A DNA stretch of 64,000 nucleotides. Source: Desulfobacteraceae bacterium. GTDB taxonomy: Bacteria > Desulfobacterota > Desulfobacteria > Desulfobacterales > Desulfosalsimonadaceae. Both the position numbers and the translations under genes were made by a program. The notes beneath the pieces are model-generated. The model saw only the letters and a list, made by a program, of their open reading frames with translations. It was not told the DNA's origin and searched no databases. The DNA is taken from assembly GCA_003599885.1 (NCBI GenBank), contig QZKW01000082.1:62001-126000 (forward strand). Reading direction: 5' to 3'. Position 1 is the first letter of the stretch. The number at the start of each line of letters is the position of its first letter. This document shows, piece by piece, positions 20,701 through 28,976 of the stretch.

Positions 20701-20866
20701 GAAAGGCCGATACTCCGTCAGATACGGAACGGGCTTTTTGGATCCCCGATAAAAGAACGTCTCCCGTCTGGTTGGGCGCTATCCAGTCCGGCCCATCCGG
20801 GTCAATGTATATGGCTTGCTGGTCAAAGGTCAGCCGTTCCCATTTTAAAAAATTCTCAATTTTCAT
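17759..20866 (-). CDS. Three-domain fusion: radical SAM, ArsM-like methyltransferase, DUF5714
   Basis: A 1035-residue fusion. The radical SAM domain has its cluster cysteines in CNMQCRHC (108, 112, 115), TGGEPL follows, and the domain runs to about 420 (SPASM-like end). From about 520 a SAM-dependent methyltransferase begins (YGCGSP, LVDLGSGAGMECF). It keeps the three cysteine positions typical of arsenite methyltransferases, in YGCG, ISNCVINLS and GECIAGAM. The last part (about 805-1035) is Cys-rich with zinc-ribbon-like pairs (CMVCGRP, CAYCG, CDACH) and then a DUF5714-like region. Made between an AhpF-like reductase and a DUF2064 glycosyltransferase, it could methylate arsenic and add an adenosyl-derived group by radical chemistry. 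Confidence 0.88.
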   Translation of the reverse strand: MKIENFLKWERLTFDQQAIYIDPDGPDWIAPNQTGDVLLSGIQKARSVSDGVSAFLSTLNGGKNIGLIRARQFLSLFPEPRPGNYPGRSRVLSLDRLKECWLHITDDCNMQCRHCLFAGTAGNQKRLSLEDIAQSVAEAFQLGVRTFYLTGGEPLIHPRFDDICRLILNTSDDVHLVVLTNGLLLSRHKDLLSQIPLDRLHFQISIDGTQATHDRCRGTGAFSRLMDTLGFISGSGVHVTLAMAVTADNAAQMTDIVQIAADYGIPEVHYLWLFVTGNATSAMMPEPSTLFRHLTDAETLARQTGVTIDNIRQIESQIFSTAGTKYDLGGAGWESLAIGPDGSVYPTPALVGQPEARCGHIRDSIKSVWQTSPALSQLRTLTVAESPDFAKDPLRYLVGGGDMDHSFYAGGAYAGHDPYVPLYNRMALWLIARAAGPEMSNSETPDPFPRIRIKMGDRVLQCDHNGTGVAFTHSNCVLTLSSNRQQVGQFYNNAALDPNPDIKNPVCYPEADISHIPASARIRSYGCGSPVLDAGLRPGETLVDLGSGAGMECFIASRQVGKNGRVVGIDMLDPMLERAEKSLTDVSRHLGYTNVEFKKGFLETLPLSDHAADVVISNCVINLSEDKRKTFSEIFRILKPGGRIVISDVVTDTPPPPEILNDEQLRGECIAGAMLQPYLSAILENTGFLDIQFLKRFFYREVRGHRFYSLTYTAFKPDATTDVPVVYPGPFAAVVTDSGKLLVRGHTETLDAAMASRFGDSVFVLDAEGNAANIAAQNACACFTPPAQIQVSPPQNLTIGLSLSPAPRFSAQCMVCGRPLQYLENNALKSCAYCGAVKSANAVCKQDHFVCDACHSQDALEMVRHVCLANRQTDMIDLLNTIRSHPAMPLHGPEHHFAVPGVIVSTYRNLGGDVSDADIVTAIERGRAIPGGICAFWGACGAALGVGVGFAVILKGNPLKPGERNLVQEVTGTVSRAINATTAARCCQRETWTALKTAASLSRQILPIPLVAKGKTACAQQAKNKECMGKKCPYI

Positions 20867-20872
20867 TGATCC

Positions 20873-22483
20873 TCATTTCAACTGTTTTGCCGCAAGGTGG
20901 TCATGAAAAATTTTTAAGGCCGCTTCCGCGCCGTGGCCCGAAGCCGTGACAATCTGGTTGTACCCGCCCACCACATCGCCTGCGGCGTAAACACCTTCCA
21001 CCGACGTCCGGTATTCTTTTTGTTTAATGAACCCGTCTTTGGTGACGGCCACGCCGATTTTTCGGGCCAGATCCGTTGCCGGCAGGTAACCAATAGCGAT
21101 AAAAACACCATCAACCGGAATTGTTTCGCTTTTGCCGGTCAGGTTGTTATGGAGCAACACCGCTTCCACCGATTTTTCGCCCAGGATTTCCTTGAGTTCG
21201 GTGTTGTATAGAACCGGAATATCATTGTTGATGAGCTGACGGGCCAGCACCTGCTGGGCGTCCAGTTTGTCCGTCCAGTGGACGAGAGTCACATGAACGC
21301 CAATGTTTTGGAGATGAAGGGCTTCGGTCACTGCACTGTCTCCGCCGCCCACCATAATGACTTTCAGCCCTGAAAATAAAGGCCCGTCGCAGGTGCTGCA
21401 ATAGCTGACCCCGCGCCCGGAAAGCCGGGATTCGCCGGGGATATCCAGATGCCGGTAAGTCGCGCCCGTGGCCAGCAGCAGGGACCGGGTGATAAACCGG
21501 CGCTTGTTTGTCACCACCGTCATGGGATTTCCCGTGGTCACTTCCATCACTTCTTCGCCCAGAAAAATCTGGACGTATTGGAGGGCATGGGTCGCCATGA
21601 TTTCCACCAGATTTTTTCCGCCGATCTGGTTCAGTCCCGGATAGTTCTCCACAACGGGCGTGGTGGCCACCTGGCCGCCGATGACGCTGCGCTCAATGAT
21701 CACGGATTTGAGTCCGCTGCGGGCCGTGTAAATCCCGGCGGACAGACCCGCCGGCCCGGCGCCCACGATCACCAGATCGGTTTCGATTTCCTCGGCATCT
21801 TCGTCCGGAATAAACAATGTCTGCTGTTCCAGTTTTTGCAGCGACAGCATAAACAGTTCTTCCTGTTGAGCCCCCAAAGCGATCAGGACATCATTGGCCC
21901 AGGTTTGGGGCACGGACTGGGCGTCGTACTCCCGGGCCAGCTCCGCGTTGGCCTGGGTGTCGATAATTTCAAGGGAAATCAAATCCGGCCGCTCGACCGC
22001 CGCCTTCAGGGCGTGGGTCGCCTGCTGGGGGCAGTAAGGACAGGAAAAACTCACAAACAGTTTGATGTTTCGTTTTTCTTTAATCTGGTCGAGTACTTTC
22101 AGGGACTGGCCGTCCAGTGTGCTTTTCCGGAAACCGGTCAGCAGCAGGGCTTCAACAAAAATGCGGCCTTCTTCGCCCAGAGGCGCGCCCAGCCATCGGA
22201 TATTGAAATGGTCGGGGTCGATCAGGATGGTCGGAGAGTGTTCGATTTTCCATTTTTTGGCCAGTTTGTGATCTAACAGATGGTCGTGGAAAATGATTTT
22301 ATCCGAGAGTTGACGGAACAATGCGATGGTCTTTCGGGCTGTATCGGAAAAAACATCGTTTTTCCCCGGCTGGGAAAACAGATAGATGGGAACGGGTTCT
22401 GGAATTTTTTCAAAAGCGCGGCGCAGCTCATTTTCCGCCGCCTGATGGTCATGATGCTCATGTGAGGGAGTCGGTTGTGCCAT
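20873..22483 (-). CDS. AhpF-like thioredoxin reductase with tandem thioredoxin-fold domain
   Basis: A 536-residue flavoprotein disulfide reductase. After a His-rich start (SHEHHDHQ) come two thioredoxin folds (about 25-225), the second with the redox motif CPYC (148-151). The FAD domain begins at VIVGAGPAGLSAG (about 236), and the NAD domain carries the active-site pair CSTC and GGGDSAVTEAL; the C-terminal AAGDVVGG is present. The architecture matches AhpF and archaeal PDO-reductase fusions. It is seven bases upstream of the radical SAM/ArsM fusion in one operon, so it may supply thiol electrons for arsenic reduction and methylation. Confidence 0.92.
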   Translation of the reverse strand: MAQPTPSHEHHDHQAAENELRRAFEKIPEPVPIYLFSQPGKNDVFSDTARKTIALFRQLSDKIIFHDHLLDHKLAKKWKIEHSPTILIDPDHFNIRWLGAPLGEEGRIFVEALLLTGFRKSTLDGQSLKVLDQIKEKRNIKLFVSFSCPYCPQQATHALKAAVERPDLISLEIIDTQANAELAREYDAQSVPQTWANDVLIALGAQQEELFMLSLQKLEQQTLFIPDEDAEEIETDLVIVGAGPAGLSAGIYTARSGLKSVIIERSVIGGQVATTPVVENYPGLNQIGGKNLVEIMATHALQYVQIFLGEEVMEVTTGNPMTVVTNKRRFITRSLLLATGATYRHLDIPGESRLSGRGVSYCSTCDGPLFSGLKVIMVGGGDSAVTEALHLQNIGVHVTLVHWTDKLDAQQVLARQLINNDIPVLYNTELKEILGEKSVEAVLLHNNLTGKSETIPVDGVFIAIGYLPATDLARKIGVAVTKDGFIKQKEYRTSVEGVYAAGDVVGGYNQIVTASGHGAEAALKIFHDHLAAKQLK

Positions 22484-22649
22484 AGGGGATTCTCCTTTGA
22501 TGGAAAATTAATTGCCTGTTGCATTTTATTCATTCTTGCCTGAAGATAGCAGCCATTTCAATAGCCAATCATAATCATTATAGTGTCGGAATCAAAATCA
22601 TAAAGATCGGAATATAGCTATTACTTAAAGAGCCTGAAGGGAAAATTCT
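22484..22649. other. Divergent intergenic region
   Basis: An AT-rich 166-base spacer between the arsenic-type operon (minus) and the His-rich gene (plus). It should hold both promoters; no clear ArsR operator palindrome is visible. Confidence 0.35.
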
Positions 22650-22949
22650 ATGAGCCACCACGATCACGACGACCATCATCACAATGACGGGCATGCCCAT
22701 GCCCACTCCCATAGCCATCATCACGATCATGCCCCGGCCGAAATGTCGTTTCCGGAAAAAATGATCAAATTGCTGGACCACTGGATTAAACACAATGATG
22801 AGCACGCAAAAACTTATAAGGGATGGGCGGACCAGGCCCGACAGAATCATTTGGGACGGGCAGCCCTCCTGATTGAAGAAGCAGCCGCCATGAACCTTGC
22901 GGTCAACGAAAAATTCGAGCAGGCAAGGGCCCTGGTTGACAAGAAGTGA
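22650..22949 (+). CDS. Small histidine-rich, probably metal-binding protein
   Basis: 99 residues. The first 35 contain more than a dozen His in HHDHDDHHHNDGHAHAHS-like runs, a classic Zn/Ni/Co-binding tract. The remainder is a soluble helical domain (about 36-99) I do not recognise by name. No signal peptide or membrane segment. It is divergent from the AhpF-like gene, whose own N-terminus is also His-rich. A metal buffer or chaperone role is inferred from composition only. Confidence 0.75.
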   Translation: MSHHDHDDHHHNDGHAHAHSHSHHHDHAPAEMSFPEKMIKLLDHWIKHNDEHAKTYKGWADQARQNHLGRAALLIEEAAAMNLAVNEKFEQARALVDKK

Positions 22950-22973
22950 ATCGACAGGAAATGATCATATAAT

Positions 22974-24257
22974 TTATAACCGCTGGATTAAATAGAAAAA
23001 AACCGGAAGCCTGCAGAGGGATTTCAGATCAAAGAACCGGGTTTTTACTTCCGGGATGGGCCCGATGTTTTCCAGGGGAGATAAGTAGATGGCCCCTTTG
23101 CTGTGAAAATGGGGAAGGCTGTTGCGGGTCAGTTCCAGAATCGACGGCAGATGGGTGTCCGGCAGGTCTGCGCCGTACAGAAAATTGGCGGTAACCTCCA
23201 CTTTCGGGAACCGGCGGTTGACATCCATCATTTTATTGAACGCCTGAAGGATCTTATCCCGGCTCAGGGGTTTTTCAATCTGTTTCAACGTTTCCGGGTC
23301 CGCCGATTCCAGTCCGATGTTGATGAATGACTCAAAAGGCAGGGCATTGATCCGCGCAAACAGCGTATCCTCGGCCCGGAGCAGGGCGTCGACGGAGCCG
23401 AACAGAAACAGTTTCGGGGCCTTCATGAACGAACGGTCAAATTCCAGGACTTCAAACGCCTGAATGGCCGCAAATTCGATCAGATCAGCCCCGGCAAACA
23501 GGGCGTCATGCTGGCCCAGAAACAGGGAATGGTAGTTTGACAGGTCTTTGTTGTAAAGGTCGCGCAGATCGTGAAGCTGCTGATTGATATCGCCTTTTTT
23601 CCGCAACTTAAATCCATGACCGGATTTGACCCGGCAGAATCCGCAGTTGTAGAGACACCCGTCGGCGATATTCAGGGGAATCACGTCATATTCCACATGC
23701 CGGGTGTCCGGAGGCAACACGGAAACCGGGCCGCCGATAATGTCATGCAGCATCTGTGCGCGAAGATCCAGCGCTTCATCGTCCATATCGACCACCCGCT
23801 GGACAAAATCGGCAACAGCGGCGGGGAGGCGGGATGTTTCCAAATCGTTTAACCGGAGCCGCAAATTATCCCACAACTCAAAGGCCCCCGTCACTTCAGG
23901 GCTGTCAAACCGGTTGTGCCCGAAAATGCCGTTGCTGTCATAGGGCAGGCAGGGAACATAATATTCACCGGTAAAGTCGAACGCGCCGGTGTATCCTCCG
24001 GCCGCAAAGTACACCCAGTCGTTTCCGGCGGTCCGTTTCAACCATTCGGCCGCATCCAGCCATCCGATCCCCCGGCCCTGAATGGATTTGATCTCGCCGT
24101 TTAAATTAAACTGAAATGTATAATTTCCGGATTTAATTTCAGAAAACCGGCCATAGCGGAACGGATAGCTGATTTTAACATAATGGTCCGCACCCTGTTT
24201 TTCCGGTATGACCTGAAGGTCATCTATTTGATAGGTTTTTGTCTGGCAAGTTTCCAT
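22974..24257 (-). CDS. Radical SAM protein of unknown function
   Basis: A 427-residue radical SAM enzyme with the cluster motif CLYNCGFC in the middle of the protein (about residue 205), after an unusual 200-residue N-terminal region. SAM-binding features follow (INIGLESADPETLKQIEKPLS). Its ATG at 24257 lies 38 bases inside the 3' end of the U32 gene, so translation is coupled and a shared pathway is likely. Substrate unknown. Confidence 0.85.
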   Translation of the reverse strand: METCQTKTYQIDDLQVIPEKQGADHYVKISYPFRYGRFSEIKSGNYTFQFNLNGEIKSIQGRGIGWLDAAEWLKRTAGNDWVYFAAGGYTGAFDFTGEYYVPCLPYDSNGIFGHNRFDSPEVTGAFELWDNLRLRLNDLETSRLPAAVADFVQRVVDMDDEALDLRAQMLHDIIGGPVSVLPPDTRHVEYDVIPLNIADGCLYNCGFCRVKSGHGFKLRKKGDINQQLHDLRDLYNKDLSNYHSLFLGQHDALFAGADLIEFAAIQAFEVLEFDRSFMKAPKLFLFGSVDALLRAEDTLFARINALPFESFINIGLESADPETLKQIEKPLSRDKILQAFNKMMDVNRRFPKVEVTANFLYGADLPDTHLPSILELTRNSLPHFHSKGAIYLSPLENIGPIPEVKTRFFDLKSLCRLPVFFYLIQRL

Positions 24258-25479
24258 ATTGCTGAATCATATCATTTAATTTGCAGTCGGATGGCCATTC
24301 GGTTTCAATGGTGACCGTGTCGTTGGGCTGGGCCACCGGCGTATCGGCACCGGCTTCCGTCAATATCCTGACAATCCGGTTGGATTCGATGGGGCCATTG
24401 CTGGTCAGTATATCAATGGCGTCACCATTGCGGATTTTATTTCTCACCCCAACGGTCAGATGGTTGGGGTCGGTTTTTTTTAAAATTTTTCCCACAAATT
24501 TCGGGGTGCCGTCCGGCGGGTTTTGCTGGTAATCGGGCAATTGCTGGTTCGGATCGTCAAAGTAAAATCCCGTGCAGTATCCCCTTTGCGTGATTCCGGA
24601 CAGCGCCTTTCGCCAGTCATCCGACACTTTATAGGTGTCCGGAGAGTCGTAATATCGGTCAATGGCCTGGCGGTAGGTGTGAACGGCTACTGCCAGGTAG
24701 TGCAGGCCTTTCATGCGGCCTTCAATTTTCAGTGAACGGATGCCAGCATCTATCATTTCAGGGATATGGTCGATCATACACAAATCCCTGGAGTTGAAAA
24801 GATAGGACCCCCGGTCATCTTCGGCAAGGGGCATGTAAAGACCGGGCCGCAGTTCTTCCACCACCGCGTACCGCCACCGGCAGGGCTGGGCGCACAGGCC
24901 CCGGTTGGCGTCCCGCTGCGCCATAAAGCTGCTCAACAGACACCGGCCGGAATAGGAAATGCACATGGCGCCATGCACAAACAGTTCGATTTCCATTGGA
25001 GCGTCTTCGGCCATTTCCTTAATTTCCGAGAGGCTCAATTCCCTTGCCGCATTGATCCGCGTGACGCCCTGGGCCGCCCAGAAGGAGAGGGCCGCCAGGC
25101 TGGTCGTATTGGCCTGGGTGCTGAGATGAATCGGAATATCCGGGATAATCTTTCGGGCCATCATCAGGATGCCGGGGTCGGCGATGATGACGGCGTCAGG
25201 CCGAATTTTACCGAGTGCGGTCAGAAAATCACTGATTGCGTCAGCTTCGCGGGTCCGGGGGTAAATATTGCAGGTCACATAAACCATCGCATGATTATTA
25301 TGCGCGTAGGATACGGCATCCGCCATTTCTTCAAGGGTGAAATTCCCGGAAAAATTACGCAGGCTGAAATCCTGGCCGCCCAGATATACGGCGTCCGCGC
25401 CATAATGAATGGCGGTTTTCAGCTTTTCAAAATTTCCCGCCGGCGCGAGCAGTTCGATTTTTTTTTGCGGACAGGTCAT
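24220..25479 (-). CDS. Peptidase U32 family protein (TrhP/YegQ-like)
   Basis: 419 residues. The family signature is recognisable: LLAPAGNFEKLKTAIHYGADAVYLGG at the N-terminus and ELFVHGAMCISYSGRCLLSS with the conserved Cys, followed by NRGLCAQPCRW. U32 proteins act with radical chemistry or prephenate in tRNA uridine hydroxylation, or as collagenase-like proteases. The start at 25479 has AGGGAA as ribosome site. The overlapping radical SAM gene downstream suggests a modification rather than a proteolytic role. Confidence 0.9.
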   Translation of the reverse strand: MTCPQKKIELLAPAGNFEKLKTAIHYGADAVYLGGQDFSLRNFSGNFTLEEMADAVSYAHNNHAMVYVTCNIYPRTREADAISDFLTALGKIRPDAVIIADPGILMMARKIIPDIPIHLSTQANTTSLAALSFWAAQGVTRINAARELSLSEIKEMAEDAPMEIELFVHGAMCISYSGRCLLSSFMAQRDANRGLCAQPCRWRYAVVEELRPGLYMPLAEDDRGSYLFNSRDLCMIDHIPEMIDAGIRSLKIEGRMKGLHYLAVAVHTYRQAIDRYYDSPDTYKVSDDWRKALSGITQRGYCTGFYFDDPNQQLPDYQQNPPDGTPKFVGKILKKTDPNHLTVGVRNKIRNGDAIDILTSNGPIESNRIVRILTEAGADTPVAQPNDTVTIETEWPSDCKLNDMIQQYGNLPDKNLSNR

Positions 25480-25500
25480 GGGTTCCCTGAAACGACAAAA

Positions 25501-25540
25501 CCGCCGGATGTCAGTGACTGTAATTGACGGCATCCGGCGG
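25501..25540 (-). terminator. Rho-independent terminator of the HTH gene
   Basis: Perfect 10-bp inverted repeat (CCGCCGGATG / CATCCGGCGG) with a 20-base loop, followed on the minus strand by TTTTGTC. It lies between the stop of the 25582 gene and the U32 start. Confidence 0.75.
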
Positions 25541-25581
25541 TTAAAATTCTGTAACTAAATAATATTTGACAATTTGCAGTT

Positions 25582-26124
25582 TTAATTGAGCCCCTTGAAC
25601 TGAACGGTAACGTTCACATTCACGTTCAAGCCGCCCTGGAATATAACTTCTTTCAGGAATCCGGCAAGGATTTCTCTCATTGCGGAATCCGACACTTCTA
25701 CTCCCTTTGATGCTAAAGGTTGGGCTTTGGCTGCGGGACGGCCCACGGCTTTCAACGTGGGTTCTGTTTTTGCGGATTTGAGATACTTTTTAAGTCCCGG
25801 CACTTTTTTAACCGCATCATTGATGGTAAAGCGGTCTTTTCCGGTTTTACGCGTCAGGTCGTAGATTTGTTCGGCTTCCAGGCCGGCTGCTTCTTTTACC
25901 AAATCGTATACATAGCCTCGCTCGGTTTTCTTTTTTGAAATAATATATCCCAGATCGCATTTCGCGCTGTTGCTCAATTTTGCAAGAATACTAGCAACAT
26001 CCTGAATTTTTACTTCTTTTCCACCCAGTTCAGATACCCTGGCGGTAATGTCGGGTGATCGCAAAGAATCACCGGATCGAAGTGTGTCGATGATTAATTC
26101 ACTGTTCGTTTTTTTTGTTTTCAT
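25582..26124 (-). CDS. Hypothetical HTH-like protein
   Basis: 180 residues. The first 80 look like a winged helix (SELIIDTLRSGDSLRSPDIT...DVASILAKLS...GYVYDLV). A basic linker with KAVGRPAAKAQP follows, and the C-terminus has an alternating GLNVNVNVTVQ strand that may mediate oligomerisation. The start at 26124 is supported by AGAGGA. Short palindromes upstream (26183-26192, 26240-26255) may be its operators. I do not recognise the family. Confidence 0.65.
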   Translation of the reverse strand: MKTKKTNSELIIDTLRSGDSLRSPDITARVSELGGKEVKIQDVASILAKLSNSAKCDLGYIISKKKTERGYVYDLVKEAAGLEAEQIYDLTRKTGKDRFTINDAVKKVPGLKKYLKSAKTEPTLKAVGRPAAKAQPLASKGVEVSDSAMREILAGFLKEVIFQGGLNVNVNVTVQFKGLN

Positions 26125-26544
26125 GGCGTCCTCTTTATGTCCTAAAGTTATTTTTATGGTGGTGATCATAGTTTGTTTAGCAAGTACGTACTATATATTC
26201 ATACATATTTCTTGTTTGTCAAGGACTTATTTGATCCGTGTAAGGATTTCCTTACAAAAAATATTAGCCATGGATTACAGGATTTGATGGAAAAAAATTA
26301 GAATAGCTAATTTTATTATGCGGATAGTTGATCTATGCGCTGCCAGAGGGGTCAGACGGTTACAAAAGAACTGATTTTTGCGTAAAAAAGCAGGGGTCGA
26401 AAATGCGAACAAATGTTCTTTTTCTTGACACTTCCGGTCTTGCGGGGTATCGATTTTAGACAACGAATGAAGGCTTTCATCAGGATGGGAAGGCCGCACA
26501 GGTTCGAATCGTCAGCTATTCATCTATAACCACAGGGGTAATTT
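26125..26544. promoter_or_regulatory. Divergent intergenic region with two palindromes
   Basis: AGTACGTACT at 26183-26192 and GTAAGGA-TT-TCCTTAC at 26240-26255 are perfect dyads upstream of the HTH gene, and could also affect the dehydratase operon starting at 26545. The rest (26300-26540) shows no gene I can support. Confidence 0.4.
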
Positions 26545-27669
26545 ATGGACGCATTAAAAATACTCAAAGCGGCGGCCGCCGACCCGTATGAATACGGCGC
26601 AACCATTAAAGCAAAGACCGGAAAAAAGGTGGTCGGTAATTTCTGCACGTACACGCCCGAAGAACTGATTTATGCGGCCGGGGCTGTTTCGTTCCGTTTG
26701 TTCGGCACAAAGGAGGATATTTCCCTTGCCGACAAGCACCTTCAGTCCTATTGCTGTTCTCTGGTCCGGGGCGGGCTGGAAGACGCGCTGAGGGGAAATT
26801 TAAGTTTTCTGGCCGGCACGGTGTTCCCCCATACCTGCGATTCCATCCAGCGCCTGTCCGACATCTGGCGTCTGAATGCCGGATTCCCGTTTCATATTGA
26901 TATCGTGCTTCCAGTTAAACTGGATACCCTCAGCGCCCGGACCTACATGGTCGACGTACTTGCCGGATGCAAAACGGATCTTGAAACCGCGCTTGGGGTT
27001 CAAATCACCCCGGAGCGTCTGCAACATGCAATCTCCATATATAATGATATTCGTCGAACCCTGGGCGATATTTACCGGATGCGAAGCGCTGACCCGTCCG
27101 TCATTTCCGCCGGTGACCTGTACCATGTCATCAAAGCCTCTATGATCATGGACCGGGATGAATTGCTGCCGCTTCTTAACGCCTTGTATGCTGAACTAAA
27201 AGCAGGGGCCAAAGCAGTGTCTTTAAATGCCAGCCCCCGGGTACTGCTTTCCGGCGGCGTCTGCAATCATCCGGATATCTACGACGCCCTTGAATCGTCC
27301 GGTGCACAAGTGGTATGGGACGACCTGTGTACCGGCACCCGGTATTTTGAAGGACAAATCGAAGAAAATATCGATCCTGTCGAGGCCATTGCGGATCGTT
27401 ACATCAGCCGCATGGTCTGCCCGGCCAAGCATCTGAACGTGACGGCCCGGGGAGAACATCTGGTCCATCTGGCAAAAGTTCAAAATGCAGCCGGTGTGAT
27501 CTTTCTGTTTCTGAAGTTCTGCGACCCCCATTCCTTTGATTATCCGTATTTGAAAAAATTCTTAGACGAGGCCGGTATCCCGAATATTCTGCTGGAAGTG
27601 GAAGCCCAGCTTCCTGCAGATGCGCAGCTCCGGACCCGGTTTGACACATTTGTGGATATGCTGAATTAA
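26545..27669 (+). CDS. 2-hydroxyacyl-CoA dehydratase, HgdB-like subunit
   Basis: 374 residues of the HGD-D family: an iron-sulfur subunit that, with its partner and an ATP-dependent activator, performs radical syn-dehydration of (R)-2-hydroxyacyl-CoA or reduction of aromatic CoA esters. Conserved features include the N-terminal NFCTYTPEELIYAAG, cysteines in LQSYCCSLVRG and FPHTCDSIQR, and GGVCNHPDIYDALE. First gene of a tightly packed six-gene operon. The substrate cannot be told from sequence. Confidence 0.87.
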   Translation: MDALKILKAAAADPYEYGATIKAKTGKKVVGNFCTYTPEELIYAAGAVSFRLFGTKEDISLADKHLQSYCCSLVRGGLEDALRGNLSFLAGTVFPHTCDSIQRLSDIWRLNAGFPFHIDIVLPVKLDTLSARTYMVDVLAGCKTDLETALGVQITPERLQHAISIYNDIRRTLGDIYRMRSADPSVISAGDLYHVIKASMIMDRDELLPLLNALYAELKAGAKAVSLNASPRVLLSGGVCNHPDIYDALESSGAQVVWDDLCTGTRYFEGQIEENIDPVEAIADRYISRMVCPAKHLNVTARGEHLVHLAKVQNAAGVIFLFLKFCDPHSFDYPYLKKFLDEAGIPNILLEVEAQLPADAQLRTRFDTFVDMLN

Positions 27670-27719
27670 AACAAGATCTTTGATGGTTTTAATTATATCA
27701 GTTACATTTTGGAGGACAT

Positions 27720-28958
27720 ATGGCCGACCAGGCGATTGCCAAAGATCCGGAAAAAGAGCGGCGGAAGATCAAATCCGTCAGTAAAATGAAAGAAATTATG
27801 ACCACCTACTACATCGAGGCCAAGACCGCCCGTGAAAACGGCAAAAAGGTGGCGTGGATCACCAGCGGCGGTCCGGTGGAGTTTTTGATCGCCATGGATG
27901 TGATCCCGGTCTACCCGGAAAATCACGGGGCCATGATAGGGGCCTCCAAAATGGGGGTTGATTTGTGCGAAAAAGCCGAGGAAATGGGATATTCCAGGGA
28001 CCTGTGTTCCTACGCCCGGACGGATATCGCCTGTTCCATCACAAACGGCGGGCCCATCGGCGGGCTGCCCGCCCCTGATTTTCTGGTATGCTGCAACAAT
28101 ATTTGCGGGACTGTGTTGAAATGGTATGAGGTGGCGGCAAGGTTTTATAATGTGCCGCTGTTTATTCTGGACACTCCGTTTATCCACAGCACCTTTTCCG
28201 AAGCCTCCAGAAAATATGTGGTTCAGCAGACCTATGAGTATATCGCGTTTCTTGAAAAACAGTGCGGCAAAAAAATGGATTTTGAGCGCATGACCGAGGT
28301 CTCGCGGCTGGCAGTTCAGGGTCTTCGGCTGTGGCAGGAAGTCCTGGATACGGCCGCACACAAACCCGCGCCCATGACCGCGTTTGATGCATTTTTCCAT
28401 CTGGCCCTCATCGTGACCCTTCGCGGCACACAGACGGTGGTGGATTACTATTCGCAATTGCTGGCGGAAATGCGGCAACGCATAGCAGACGGTATCGCTA
28501 TGGTCCCCAACGAGAAATACCGGCTGCTCTGGGACAATTTGCCGGTATGGTACCGCACCAAATGGCTGTCGGATAAATTCTCATCCCACAATGCCTGTCT
28601 GGTGGGCGACACCTACACGTCGGCATGGAGCGGCGTCATGGACCTGATTGACGAGAACAATTTTATCGAAACCGGGGCCGTCGCCTATTCAAGCGTTTAT
28701 ATTAATGTGTCGCTCGACATTATGTTCGAGACTTTAAAAAAGCTCATCAAAAAATATGATGTGGACGGTCTGGTCATGCACTCCAACCGGAGCTGCAAAC
28801 CCTATTCTTTAGGCCAGTATGATCTTCAGCAAATGGTGATGCGGGAGCTCAAAATTCCGACACTCATCATCGAAGCGGATATGGTGGACGAGCGGAGTTT
28901 CAGCGAAAGCCAGATCGAGACCCGGATTGACGCATTTATGGAAACCCTTAAGAAGTAA
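27720..28958 (+). CDS. 2-hydroxyacyl-CoA dehydratase, HgdA-like subunit
   Basis: 412 residues, second HGD-D family subunit. KKVAWITSGGPVEFLIAMDVIPVYPEN is the family start; Cys residues in MGYSRDLCSYAR and VCCNNICGT are candidate cluster ligands, and SNRSCKPYSLGQYDLQQ is the conserved C-terminal block. Strong GGAGG ribosome site. Heterodimer partner of the preceding gene. Subunit sizes and a single activator fit dehydratases better than four-subunit benzoyl-CoA reductases. Confidence 0.88.
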   Translation: MADQAIAKDPEKERRKIKSVSKMKEIMTTYYIEAKTARENGKKVAWITSGGPVEFLIAMDVIPVYPENHGAMIGASKMGVDLCEKAEEMGYSRDLCSYARTDIACSITNGGPIGGLPAPDFLVCCNNICGTVLKWYEVAARFYNVPLFILDTPFIHSTFSEASRKYVVQQTYEYIAFLEKQCGKKMDFERMTEVSRLAVQGLRLWQEVLDTAAHKPAPMTAFDAFFHLALIVTLRGTQTVVDYYSQLLAEMRQRIADGIAMVPNEKYRLLWDNLPVWYRTKWLSDKFSSHNACLVGDTYTSAWSGVMDLIDENNFIETGAVAYSSVYINVSLDIMFETLKKLIKKYDVDGLVMHSNRSCKPYSLGQYDLQQMVMRELKIPTLIIEADMVDERSFSESQIETRIDAFMETLKK

Positions 28959-28976
28959 TCCCCAAAGGACAATTTA

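Noticed and set aside
26275-26544. GGTTCGAATC resembling a tRNA T-arm near 26500
   Set aside because: The flanking bases cannot form the T-stem or an acceptor stem, and no anticodon arm is present.
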